DNA of 64,000 nucleotides from Eustoma russellianum (taxonomy: Eukaryota; Streptophyta; Magnoliopsida; Gentianales; Gentianaceae). Position numbers and translations under genes: made by a program. The stretch is from positions 9,473,561 through 9,537,560 of the forward strand of contig AP025071.1 of the NCBI GenBank assembly GCA_036186865.1, in the 5' to 3' direction. Below are positions 54,873-64,000 of the stretch, piece by piece (position 1 is the stretch's first letter; every line of letters begins with the position of its first letter). A model generated the notes under the pieces. That model was given only the letters and a program-made list of their open reading frames with translations. It did no database searches and was not told the DNA's origin.

Positions 54873-55361
54873 CACCTTTTTTTTAAAAAGACCAACTACA
54901 CACTTTGATTGCTTACTAAAGCAATATTAGTAGTTATGCACGAAGTAACCATATGAGAATATTATTTTAAGAATAGGTAACTCACATAAACCGTGGGTTA
55001 CAAGGAATGAAGAAATAATGGGATCAACTTTACCATTTAACTCTTCTCCAACAAATTCGTAACTTATCATTAAAACACCCTCAAAAAGCATCTAAAGCAT
55101 GATGGAGCACCGTCGGTTGAATCCATGGGTAGTCCATGGTAACTCCTTAAACCACCATAGTAACTTTCTAAAAAGTAACTTAAGGAATAAGAAGGAAAAA
55201 GCAACTAAGGAGTAAATGAGCTTGGGGATAAACCCCTTTACCGCCGGCTATTTCCTTGGGTGAGCCAAGAAGACTTCATCACTAACTTTAATTACTTTTA
55301 ATGACTTTAATTTTGTGAAAAGTATGTTCCATGATATATTTATACATACATGCGTAGTGTT

Positions 55362-55363
55362 GG

Positions 55364-55400
<37 letters not shown>

Positions 55401-55437
55401 TATATATGGTGTGTATATATATATGTATATATATATG
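55362..55437. repeat. (TA)n microsatellite at the LINE-C junction
   Basis: The TA-rich tract of LTR-B2 is the equivalent of 4293-4328 in LTR-B1. The LINE-C tail joins directly to it. Confidence 0.9.
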
Positions 55438-55555
55438 TTTTTTTTTGAAAACAAAATTTTTATTAAGGATAAGCCTCACTTATGGCGGAGGAAAACCATA
55501 GTACATAAAAGAGTATAGTAGCATTAAATGATTATCAACATCCAGTGAGTATATG

Positions 55556-55640
55556 ATATGCCGCATTAAAACCTTGTCAAGTAAAACCACCCTTGTGGAT
55601 AAAACCTTGACGAAGGAAAAAGCGTACATATTTATATCAT
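55556..55640 (-). promoter_or_regulatory. LINE-C conserved 3'-terminal box
   Basis: Minus-strand copy of the ~80-nt 3' box with GGTTTTATCCACAAGGGTGG. It is followed on the minus strand by the TATGGTTTTCCTCCGCCATA stretch and the A-tail. Confidence 0.75.
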
Positions 55641-55965
55641 TGGAATGCTGATAGGCGCTACCGATAAAGAAACTTAACATGATACTAATATTACATAGAA
55701 ATAGAGTGTACATCCAAAAAACAGTATGTGGTTGATGAATTCTCCGATAGGCAGAAACCGCAGCAGTGACCAAAAAACTCAATGTAATTCGACTTGTGGC
55801 CGCCAACATGGGTGAGGTAGTAGTGTCTGGGGAAAAAACCGTCCGTGATTGTGCTGAGCAAAATATGGCTCCGTCCATCCATCACCAAAAAAGAAGAGAG
55901 TATTAAACCCACAAACCATATGTAACAATCGGGTGGCTATTAAAGGAAAAATGAACATACCAACC

Positions 55966-56352
55966 CTGCCTGTACCCAGCAGGATACAGGCAGAGTGAAG
56001 ATAAGTAAGCCAATCCATATGGAAGACGCAATATGTATATAAGACCGCCTGGAGAGATAGTGAACATGTAAGATGAGGAAACTGGGACTCACCGAGCCTG
56101 CCTATACGTGGGAGGGTACAGGCAGAGATATTGTAAGACTGCCAATCCTTGTGGAAGACGTCAGTGAAGCGAAACGACGCCATCATGAGTAAAACAGTTT
56201 TGGATGTTTGCCATGCAGCGTTGAAAACAACCATCTTGTCAGAGCTTGGTAAATAATACACCATGCAAGAATATAGGAGAAAAAACGTACCGGGGCTGCC
56301 TGTATTGAACATAATACAGGCAGAAAATATAGTAACTTGCCAATCCATATGG
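55966..56352 (-). repeat. LINE-C 3' UTR hairpin modules (three)
   Basis: Hairpins lie at 56323-56296, 56125-56098 and 55993-55966 on the minus strand, each 28 nt with 10-nt arms and 8-nt loops. A box CATATGGATTGGC or CACAAGGATTGGC ends exactly 15 nt before each. GGTACG, GGTGAG and GGTATG follow 4 nt after each. Confidence 0.88.
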
Positions 56353-56399
56353 AAGTTCAAATTTAATGAAAGCGTATGTTTGGAATCGATAGATCCAAA

Positions 56400-59300
56400 G
56401 TGACTGCCGCCCGGACCATTGGAGGCAGACTGCGAGCCGTAAAATAGCTCGTAGTCAGCGATGTCATAGCATGCTGGGCTAGATAATGGGCCGCATGTTA
56501 GCCTCTCTATAGACATGTGTAATCTCCAATCGATGAGTATTAACTAAAGTCTGTAGCAGGCATAAATGGTAGTTGCCATAGACTGTTTGTGGCTGACGTA
56601 ATCGAAGCGTGATTTGAGCACAGTCCGTCTCCAGAACAAGTGTACGATATAATGGAAGGAAATAGAGTAGACCGAACAAAGAAGATTGGATTTCCGCCAT
56701 CAGTGGTGTGCAGGTTGGTAACCGGAATGAGAGCGCGCTGACACAGGTGCCCGATTGATCCCGTAGTATAACACCACCTGCCGAAAAATGGCGGCCAACT
56801 GCTGCATCAACATTCATTTTAAATTTCCCAGGCGGTGGAGTGAGCCATCTGACGATTTTAAGCCGGGGCGGACGTAAATAGGGAATCCAGGGTAGAGAAG
56901 GGGAAGGCCCTGCTGCTAGCTTGGATCCATGCAATGTTTGAAACCACATTTGAATATCAAAATATGTCGCATTTCGGAGAGATGTATGCGAGAAACTTGT
57001 CATCTCGCCATACACTAGGCTAGTATAACTGCGCCAAATATTGTGAACCAATATACCCAGGACCACTGTTTTCAAAACTCCAATGATTGAAGAGGTAGTT
57101 GAACGATACCACCATGCCAGCAAATATTGCCGGAGAGTCAGCGTTGTTGGGGAGATGAGATTCAATTCTGCTGCAAAAAAGACCCATAGACGACGTACTG
57201 GAGGACAATAGAGAAAGATATGATCAACCGTGGCTGAATGCAGTTTGCAAAAGGGACATCGTGTAGGACGAGCAGCCGAGTAACAACCAATGTAGTCTTC
57301 CAGGGGAAGAGCTGCATGAAAAATACGCCATAGAAGAAGCTTCGTAACAGGTGAATGATATTTAAACCATATAAACTTAGACGAAAGCACCGTCGTAGCA
57401 GGAGGCCGACAAATATCATAAGCGGATTTTAAAGTGAATTCTCCCGTTGTCGATGGTTTCCAGAAGAGATGAGTACCCAAATCCAATGTTTGAGCCGAAC
57501 AGAATGTATGGGTGCGACAAATAAGTTTCCAAATGGGAGAATCCGGCAACCGTGGACGATAATCCCCTCTGCGTCCATATTTAAAACGCATATACCGACT
57601 CCATAATGTATCCTGCTTATGATAAAGCCACCAAATTCAGCAATTGTAGGCTTGTTGGAGAAAATTCAAATCCCTTAGACCTAGGCCACCCTCATCGATA
57701 GGAGTTGTTAATTTAGACCAAGCTACCCAATGATGTCGTTTGCCCCAATAAAATGATGCCATCTTTCTATGTATCATTCGAATGACGGACTTAGGTAAGC
57801 CTCCAGCTGCAAGAATATGGAGGGGTAGCGCAGAAATGACTGAACGTAATAAAACCAACCTGCCGGCCATGGAAAGAAGTCTAGAGTGCCAACCTTGCAG
57901 TCGGTCATCAATATGTTGTATTAACGTAGTACAGTATCGAGATCGATTAATTCCTCGGTGAAGATGAGAGCCCAGATATCTAAAAGGTAGACCAGTGAGC
58001 CGCATGCCCATCAGGTCTTGGAGGGAGCGACAGTGACTAGTCGCTAGGTTTGACGATGGAATGATGTTACTCTTCTGATAGTTGATTTTCTGACCCGAAG
58101 CTGTTTCATAATCTGTTAAGAAAGCGCGAAAGCGCACTAGGTTGCGTCGTGTCCCCTGCAGAAATATAAGGAGGTCATCCGCATAGGCCAGATGCGTGAT
58201 CGTAAATGGAATACGACCTAGGCGGAAAGGTAATATATGTCCCGATGTAACTAAAGAATTTAGTCCTCGACTGAATCCCTCCGAAGCCAATATAAATAGA
58301 AGTGGGGATAAAGGATCCCCTTGTTTCACTCCTCTTCCCGGCCGAAATTTAGGAGATGGCTCTCCATTGATCAAGACAGAGAATGTTGTTGCTCGGAGAT
58401 GATTGATAATGATCCGATTAAAGAAATCAGAAAACCCAAACTGGCGCAGCAATTTCTCCAAATAGTCCCAACTCACACGATCAAAAGCTTTCATCATGTC
58501 TAATTTCAAACACAGTTGAGCTCCACCTCTATCCAACATGTGAATCATTTCCCGCGCTAATAAAACTTGAGTAGAAATATCATGTCCGGGAAGGAAACCT
58601 GTTTGTTCTGGTGAAATCAATTTGGGAAGAAGCGTGCTCAAGCGTGTAGCAATGATACAAGTACAAATCTTGCTCAAAAAATTTGTAAGACAAATTGGGC
58701 GAAAATCGCTAAACATCGTTGGCATTTGCGTCTTAGGGATTAATGTGATTAACGCACTGGCCATGACTGGTGGCTGTGGAACTCCTAAGAAAAATTCCTG
58801 TACTGCTTTGACCACATCCGAGTGTATGGTAGTCCAACAAGATCGATAGAAGCCCCCATGAAAACCATCTGGGCCTGCAGCGCTCTGGGAGTCGAGATGC
58901 CATACAGCATGCTTGATCTCCGCCTCCAATGATATCTGTGTCAGCATCATATTGTCAGAATCTGTTACCAGTCGAGGAATATGAGAAAATATAGTCGAGT
59001 GATTATATGTTGGTTCAGAGGCAAACAGATCCCGATAAAAGGATACAGCAGCCGCCTTAATGTCCGCCGAATCTGTCAATATTGTGCCTGCGGTTGATCC
59101 AATTTGCTGAATGCGCAAAGATGTTCTCTTCCCCTTAACCACCGAGTGAAAGTATTTTGAGTTGGCATCACCGTCCTTAAGCCACTTGACTCGAGCTTTT
59201 TGTTTCCAAAATTGCAATTCATAAGCCGAAGCCTGCAAATACTCCGCCTTGGAGCGCTGATATGCCTCCCTGTTATCCGCAGTCGGATTAGCATCCCAGG

Positions 59301-60222
59301 CGGCCTCAGCATGATTTAGCTGTGTCTCTGCATGAGCCAAATTGCTGAAGATATTCCCAAAGATGTCTTTATTCCACCGCTGAATATCTTTTTTTAATGC
59401 GAACAATTTTTGATAGAACCCATGCATTCCACCAGTAGTTGGGTAAGATGACCATGACTGTGTCATGTAAGAGTGAAAGTCTGGATGATGGAGCCACGCA
59501 TCCAAAAAGCGGAAAGATCTCCTTGCTGCTGTGACCCTCTGGCGACATAATAATAAAAGGGGCGTGTGGTCCGATGTAACCCTAGGCAAATGTGTTAACT
59601 GCATATCTTGGAAGACATCCTGATATGCAGAATTTGTGAACACCCAATCTAAACGCCGACGGATTCTTCCAAGGCCCCTACCATCTGCCCATGTAAATCT
59701 GGAGCCCTGATATGAAGGTTCCATTAAGGAACAAGATTCGATACAATCATTGAAATCCTGCAATGATGTTAATGAGGGTGTGGAATGGCCCCTATGGTCC
59801 TCAAGAGCCCGAAAAGTATTAAAATCACCTCCCAACACCCAGGGTAGCTGTGACGAGTCTGCAAAATGACACAATGACTGCCATAAAGGACGCCGTTACG
59901 GAATAGAATGCTTCACATAGATAACTGATATAGCGAACATCCATTGCAGCGAGTAAGACTGCATAGTAAAATGTACCACCTGATCGTGATCCTGTGTTGT
60001 AATCAAACGAAATTCAGTGTCTCGCCAGAAAAACCAAATACGTCCAGATTGTGAAGCATAAAATTGTGAAAATCCCAGCCTTAAGGCAAACATTTGTATT
60101 TGTGATGGAGCATGCTTGGGTTCAATTAAAGCAAGCAAATGTAAACGATGGTCATGAATTAAATGTTTTATTCGGGGCAAAGAGGCGCGAAGGCCTCTGA
60201 CATTCTAGATTAATAGATTCAT
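56400..60222 (-). pseudogene. LINE-C ORF2: endonuclease, RT, zf-RVT, RNase H (three stops)
   Basis: The ATG at 60222 overlaps the ORF1 TGA. One frame runs to 56479 with TAG at 60207 (where the family has Trp, NVRGLR context), TAA at 59898 and TGA at 57639; a frameshift at about 56490 follows. Endonuclease: LLALIEPK, LGGDFNTF, SDHTPLLL. RT: SQSAAGPDGFHGGFY, ITLIPKTQMP, FRPICLTNFLSK, GFLPGHDISTQVLLA, KLDMMKAFDRVSWDYL, GRGVKQGDPLSPLLF, YADD (58185-58174). zf-RVT CPFCKLHSATVDHIFLYC is at about 57265-57210. RNase H has NVDAAVG, AEIQS, ETDCA; after the shift the final motif reads AAHYLAQHA. Confidence 0.93.
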
Positions 60223-60857
60223 TGAGGTAAAGAAGATGAACTTCCCTGAATGATGTGCGAGGCACTTCGCGTCAAGATTGTAGATGGCGGAAGAGGGGGC
60301 AATTCCTTGCGTGTCCGACGCTTACGACGCGGAACTACTTGAATAAAGCCCGTTGCATCCTCTTGGTCGTCTAAACGGGCAATTAAAATGTCCTCATCAG
60401 GCGATGGGGGTATAAATTCCATACGACGTGTAACATCCTCTGAGACATGCGGAATATCATCCACATGATCTGCAGGCGGTAGGTCTGTGTCAGATGAATG
60501 GCCCATTTCAACCGTATTGACCTCAACAGTAGGATTAGGGTCAGCAGCTTCACATAAATCCTCTATGCATGGTTCAGCCATGGGCTAAGAAACCCCAATC
60601 GGTGGCTCAGCTGAAAGACCAGGATCCTCAACGATGACTGGATGGGATGTGATCGGTGGGTTACTAGGCTTGTGCTTAACCGGCGTCCATCGTTGATTAG
60701 CAGTGCGTGACGGCCGGCGCGGAGGCGGCGGAGGAGGAGGCGGTGGATGAGCTTTACCTGACTCCTGAGGAGGGCATGCATCCGATGCATGGCCCAATCG
60801 ACGACAAGATGTACAAAATAAAGGCAGATCCTCATACACTATCGATTGCAATATCAT
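60219..60857 (-). pseudogene. LINE-C ORF1 C-terminal part with zinc knuckle
   Basis: The remaining frame has a CCHC knuckle (CTSCRRLGHASDAC) near its start. A run of nine prolines, a basic stretch and, after an in-frame TAG at 60587-60585, an acidic region and a Lys/Arg-rich end (PRRKRRTRKELPPLPPS) follow. The DUF4283 domain was lost by 5' truncation. The stop TGA overlaps the ORF2 start. It shows what LINE-B has lost, since LINE-B lacks the first two Cys. Confidence 0.87.
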
Positions 60858-60874
60858 CCTGCCTTTTGCCTGCA

Positions 60875-60912
60875 GATAATAGTTTGAGAATACACTTTAA
60901 GAACGCATATAT
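60875..60912 (+). repeat. LTR-B2 sliver between LINE-C and the TRIM
   Basis: These 38 bp match 4404-4438 of LTR-B1 (GATAATAGTT then AATACACTTTAA). They prove that LINE-C and the TRIM are separate insertions into the same LTR. Confidence 0.88.
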
Positions 60913-61085
60913 TGTAGGACCTCAGGCGCTACCATCTCTCCTAAAACCAATTGGTGACAGGAGATGCGCATACCCTAGCCTTATAGTGCATTCAGCACAC
61001 AAGCGCCCACGGCATTCGACTGTGACTTGGCCCACATGGCCTACGCCCACCGGCCTACGCCACGGGACAATTGCTGCACCTAACA

Positions 61086-61096
61086 ATCTCCCCTTC
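61086..61096 (-). promoter_or_regulatory. TRIM polypurine tract
   Basis: Minus strand GAAGGGGAGAT lies directly before the downstream LTR start TGTTAGGTGC. Confidence 0.85.
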
Positions 61097-61113
61097 AGCA
61101 ATTGCTCCTGCTG

Positions 61114-61124
61114 GGAATCGAACC
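61114..61124 (-). promoter_or_regulatory. B-box-like sequence inside the TRIM
   Basis: Minus strand GGTTCGATTCC matches the tRNA-type RNA polymerase III B-box and lies 10 nt after the primer site. No convincing A-box is placed upstream. Confidence 0.5.
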
Positions 61125-61133
61125 CGTGACCTC

Positions 61134-61145
61134 GCTCTGATACCA
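61134..61145 (-). promoter_or_regulatory. TRIM primer-binding site
   Basis: Minus strand TGGTATCAGAGC lies two bases after the LTR end CCTACA and is complementary to initiator Met tRNA. Confidence 0.93.
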
Positions 61146-61320
61146 CTTGTAGGACCTCAGGCGCTACCATCTCTCCTAAAACCAATTGGTGACAGGAGAT
61201 GCGCATACCCTAGCCTTATAGTGCATTCAGCACACAAGCGCCCACGGCATTCGACTGTGACTTGGCCCACATGGCCTACGCCCACCGGCCTACGCCACGG
61301 GACAATTGCTGCACCTAACA

Positions 61321-64000
61321 TATATGTATAGTATATATATTAAGATATGAAAATGGGTAAGCTATGATAATAAATAAAATGCAATAGATTGAATTCCTAT
61401 AGGTATAAGAACACACACTTATAATTTCGGCCATCAGGCCTTTTTGAGCTTATAATGGCTTTAAGATTCTTCATGTACCCTAAAAAGTAGCTCATAGTTA
61501 AGCTTTAAGTGAGCTCCATTATGATGTTCATGCACATGAAAGGTTCCTCTTCCCTCATAATGAAGCCGTCGGCCACTCCCCCCTAACCAAGAGGCTTCTT
61601 CCTTCCTCTTTTAATAAAGAGCCTCTTAATCCATCTTTACCCTACTAACTACCCAAGGAATTACCAAATAACAAGAGTCTTTCCTCTCCTTTTCAAGGCA
61701 CACGGCCAAATTGAGCCAAGAAGATCCAAGAATCATTCAACATCAAGTTTGGTCTAGGTGAGTATATTCTAAACTCCTTAAGTGAATTCTATACCTTACA
61801 TAGTGAAGCTCACAAGATACCCTCTTTTCTTGTGAAAACCGTGACCCTCAAGAGGTCACTAGGTGAAGATCTACAAAGTACTAGGAGAGATTAGTCTATT
61901 GGTGGGTTGGATTCATCTCAACCTCCATTCAAGAATCAATTTGGTAAGACCATCTAGCCTCAAAACTAAGTTGTATTGTGTGTTTAAATAGTGGCTAACA
62001 AATATTTCTACCCCTAAACCGTGTATGCTAGGAAGGGGTTGAAGGAAGCATTACTTTGTTTCAACAAGTTTCAAGCAAGATCTAAGATCCAAGAAGGCAA
62101 GTACACTATGAATACTCTTGACTTATGTGTGAAAGTATATGCTTGAATGTCTAGCTATTACTAAGATTTAATCTTAGATGGAAAATATTAAGCTTGAAGC
62201 ATGAAAGTTTCGGATTCTTAAGCAAGGTGACTTGCATGTGTGAAATTCCCCCAAAGATAAGTTCTTTGCCTCCTTTGAATATGAATATGTTGTATATCTA
62301 TGATAAATGAGGTAAAGTTTTTCTTTCTCACCATGAAAATGGGATGGTGGAGGAAGGAGATGTGGTTGAACAATATTTCAAGTGAAAGAATATGTTTTGG
62401 GAGGTGAAAGATATATGGAAATTGTATGTTTGAATGTTCCATTGCTTGAGGTGCTATGTACATTAGGAAAATGAAATGAAGCCCCTTTTCATGTATAAGG
62501 ACAGGCTGTTTGGGGGGTTAGGTAGTGCCTAAGTAAATTATGCTAAAGTAGACTTTATGATGTACAAAATATGCAATGTCAAATTGTGCCATGTGTTATT
62601 TTCAAAACCGTTATTGAAGTGGTTGTATGTAGCTTTTAGAATTTATTAGAACCTGTAATGTTTATGTTAAAAGTATATTTGATGGTTAGTAAGCTATTTT
62701 AGAAGGATATAGTGTAGTTGGTACACATTTAGCAAGAAAAGTGACAAACAGGAAAAATTAATGGAACAGGCCAGATTCATGTGACATTTGGTAAGACTCG
62801 AAAATGGACCTTAGAAACATGCAAATGGGCCAATTTTTGGTAGGATACTATCCTTATGTGTTTATTAAATTTGTGAGTTTGAATTTTGGAAAAAGAACTT
62901 GTGGTTTATTTATAATAAAATTTTTAGCAAAGGCTGGTCAGTCCAGATTCTGCATGTACCTATCTTTAGAAAAATAATTAGATGACCACCTTAGATCCCT
63001 TGGATGGCTCTGAAAGTTTTATGGAAAACACTTAAGACATAGGGGAACATGTTCGTGTCAATAAATCAACCTGGAACCACCATTTTAAGGGTTAACAACT
63101 GAGTTGAAGTTAACGGCACAAAACTGGAAAACAGGACAAAATTATGGCATGATGTTGTGAGGCCTTATTGTTTCGAGTTTGGGCTCATATATGTTATTGG
63201 GCTTATGAATATTACTTCTTGGTATGTCCATTATGTTTTCCAAGTATTGTCCCAAATTAAAAAAAATATTATGGGCTTGAAAGAAAAGCACAAGACGGGT
63301 ACTGTGCTGCTGGATTCAGCAGTACCCTGTTTTGGTAATTTAATGATTTGAGGGTTCTATTGTCTTATAACGCTACGAAATTTTTATGTCAAGTAGATAA
63401 GACTCCCCTAAGCATATGTATGTCATGGGATCATGAAAAATGGGCCGAAACTATGAGGTTTGAGGCTGCATGAACAGAACCTTAATTCTGGAAGTTTTTC
63501 CAGCTTAAGGAATAAGGCATGATGAGAATTACGTGATGCATCTAGTCATGAATTCCATGTTGCATGTCATACATTGCATCATCATCCTTTGCATAATTTA
63601 TGATACTGATTTTATGACAAAGAACGATGAAAAAGCACTTTCAAAGAAAAGATTACAGTTTTGAAAAGAACAATTTCCATTGGTACCATTTAATTCTGGC
63701 CAGCATAACCCGCTCCAGATCCGGAGTTAATTGATCTGTGGATGATTATGACCGTACAGACCCGGAGAGAATAGACCTGGTTATGATGATTATGACCGTT
63801 CAGGCCCGGAGAGAATAGACCTGATAATGATGATTTATGACCGTACAGGCCCGGAGAGAATAGACCTGACGACGATGATTGATGGTATGACCGTTTTCAG
63901 ATCCAGACATAATAGATCTGAAGAGAATGTTATGACCACCTCAGATCCAGATATAATAGATCTGAATACTCACTCCTCTCGTTTTATTTACGATGATGTT
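61321..64000 (+). repeat. LTR-B2, remaining part to the window end
   Basis: It aligns with about 4440-7320 of LTR-B1, including TTTCGGCCATCAGGCC (61426), the leader-like stretch and donor-like site (61755), and AGCAGTACCCTGT (63319). No gene is seen. The last ~650 bp of the LTR lie beyond the window. Confidence 0.87.
63735..63965 (+). repeat. Minisatellite of LTR-B2
   Basis: Tandem units GATGATTATGACCGTACAGA and CCCGGAGAGAATAGACCTG are the same family as 7028-7295, with a different arrangement of units. Confidence 0.85.

Larger units (their letters stand above)
55438..60874 (-). mobile_element. LINE-C, 5'-truncated non-LTR retrotransposon
   Basis: On the minus strand it runs from inside ORF1 (60874) through ORF2, a 3' UTR with three hairpin modules and the conserved 3' box, to an A-tail (T-run 55438-55446). 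Truncation inside the ORF1 zinc-knuckle region is typical of incomplete target-primed reverse transcription. No target duplication is visible. Compared with LTR-B1, 74 bp of target (equivalent to 4330-4403) are missing at the site. ORF2 is nearly intact apart from three nonsense codons and a late frameshift, so this is the best-preserved LINE here. Confidence 0.93.
60913..61320 (-). mobile_element. TRIM, terminal-repeat retrotransposon in miniature (408 bp)
   Basis: Two LTRs of 173 bp (60913-61085 and 61148-61320), identical base for base as read, flank a 62 bp interior. They have TG...CA ends and the target duplication TATAT (60908-60912 and 61321-61325). On the minus strand the interior begins AG, then TGGTATCAGAGC (primer site for initiator Met tRNA), and ends GAAGGGGAGAT (polypurine tract). 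There is no coding capacity, so it must move using another element's proteins. Identical LTRs imply recent insertion. It shows no 5S rRNA sequence, so it is not a Cassandra TRIM. Confidence 0.95.
44098..64000 (+). mobile_element. LTR-B2, second LTR-B family copy, interrupted three times and leaving the window
   Basis: It starts TGTTGTACCCCACC like LTR-B1. Its own sequence is 44098-44939, 54873-55437, 60875-60912 and 61321-64000. The pieces align in order with 3368 to about 7320 of LTR-B1. The first piece contains a partial internal duplication (44098-44640 and 44640-44939 both resemble the first ~450 bp). Whether it is a solo LTR or the 5' LTR of an intact gypsy element cannot be seen here. 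No LTR-B gene lies in these pieces. Confidence 0.87.

Noticed and set aside
61086..61147. tRNA-like segment in the TRIM as a tRNA gene
   Set aside because: Only the primer site and a B-box are present; there is no A-box, anticodon arm or acceptor pairing.
60913..61320. Cassandra-type TRIM with a 5S rRNA promoter
   Set aside because: I could not find 5S rRNA internal promoter sequence in either orientation of the 173 bp LTR.
60707..61331. Open frames crossing LINE-C, the TRIM LTRs and the interior
   Set aside because: They span element boundaries and repeat the same peptide in both TRIM LTRs; they are by-products of the repeats.

Overview
This is plant nuclear DNA made almost entirely of nested retrotransposons. 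The evidence is Ty1/copia Sirevirus-type and Ty3/gypsy chromovirus-type proteins, plant LINEs with a DUF4283 ORF1 and a terminal RNase H, primer-binding sites matching initiator-Met tRNA, and very long AT-rich LTRs. I found no host protein gene, rRNA gene or functional tRNA gene. The species cannot be named from the sequence; a repeat-rich angiosperm is the safe reading.

Layout, left to right. 1-2109: LINE-A (+), 3' part only, inserted in a (TA)n tract of the 5' LTR of SIRE-I. 2110-17652: SIRE-I (+), an old copia element with decayed gag and pol; its 5' LTR also holds LTR-B1 (3368-7976), a 4.6 kb solo gypsy-type LTR flanked by GAGAA. 17653-21289: SIRE-II (-), two LTRs joined through a 0.13 kb gag remnant. 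21290-28978: GYP-D (+), a 5'-truncated chromovirus with a 3.65 kb 3' LTR. 28979-44097: SIRE-III (-), decayed, with its 3' LTR split by LTR-C (29527 to about 39450). LTR-C itself carries full-length LINE-B (31489-37282, +, 17 bp target duplication) and LINE-D (37488-38053, -). 44098 to the window end: LTR-B2, a second copy of the LTR-B family. It is interrupted by SIRE-IV (44940-54872, a very young Sirevirus), LINE-C (55438-60874, -) and a 408 bp TRIM element (60913-61320, -).

How the parts work. In the LTR elements gag makes the particle, pol supplies protease, integrase, reverse transcriptase and RNase H, and the LTRs carry promoter and polyadenylation signals. SIRE-IV is the only one close to intact: LTRs of 1335 bp each with two differences seen by eye, a TATA box, primer site, gag, pol, a third ORF and repeated polypurine tracts. 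The TRIM has no proteins and must be mobilised in trans. The LINEs encode a nucleic-acid-binding ORF1 and an endonuclease/RT/RNase H ORF2 whose start overlaps the ORF1 stop as ATGA.

The most striking observation is a repeated module in the 3' UTR of all four LINE copies. It consists of a box like CATATGGATTGGC, 15 nt, a hairpin with 10-nt arms and a loop of about 8 nt, 4 nt, then GGTATG. The stems differ between copies by compensating changes, while the architecture and spacing stay constant. I do not recognise this as a described element. All four LINEs also lie against TA- or TG-rich microsatellites.
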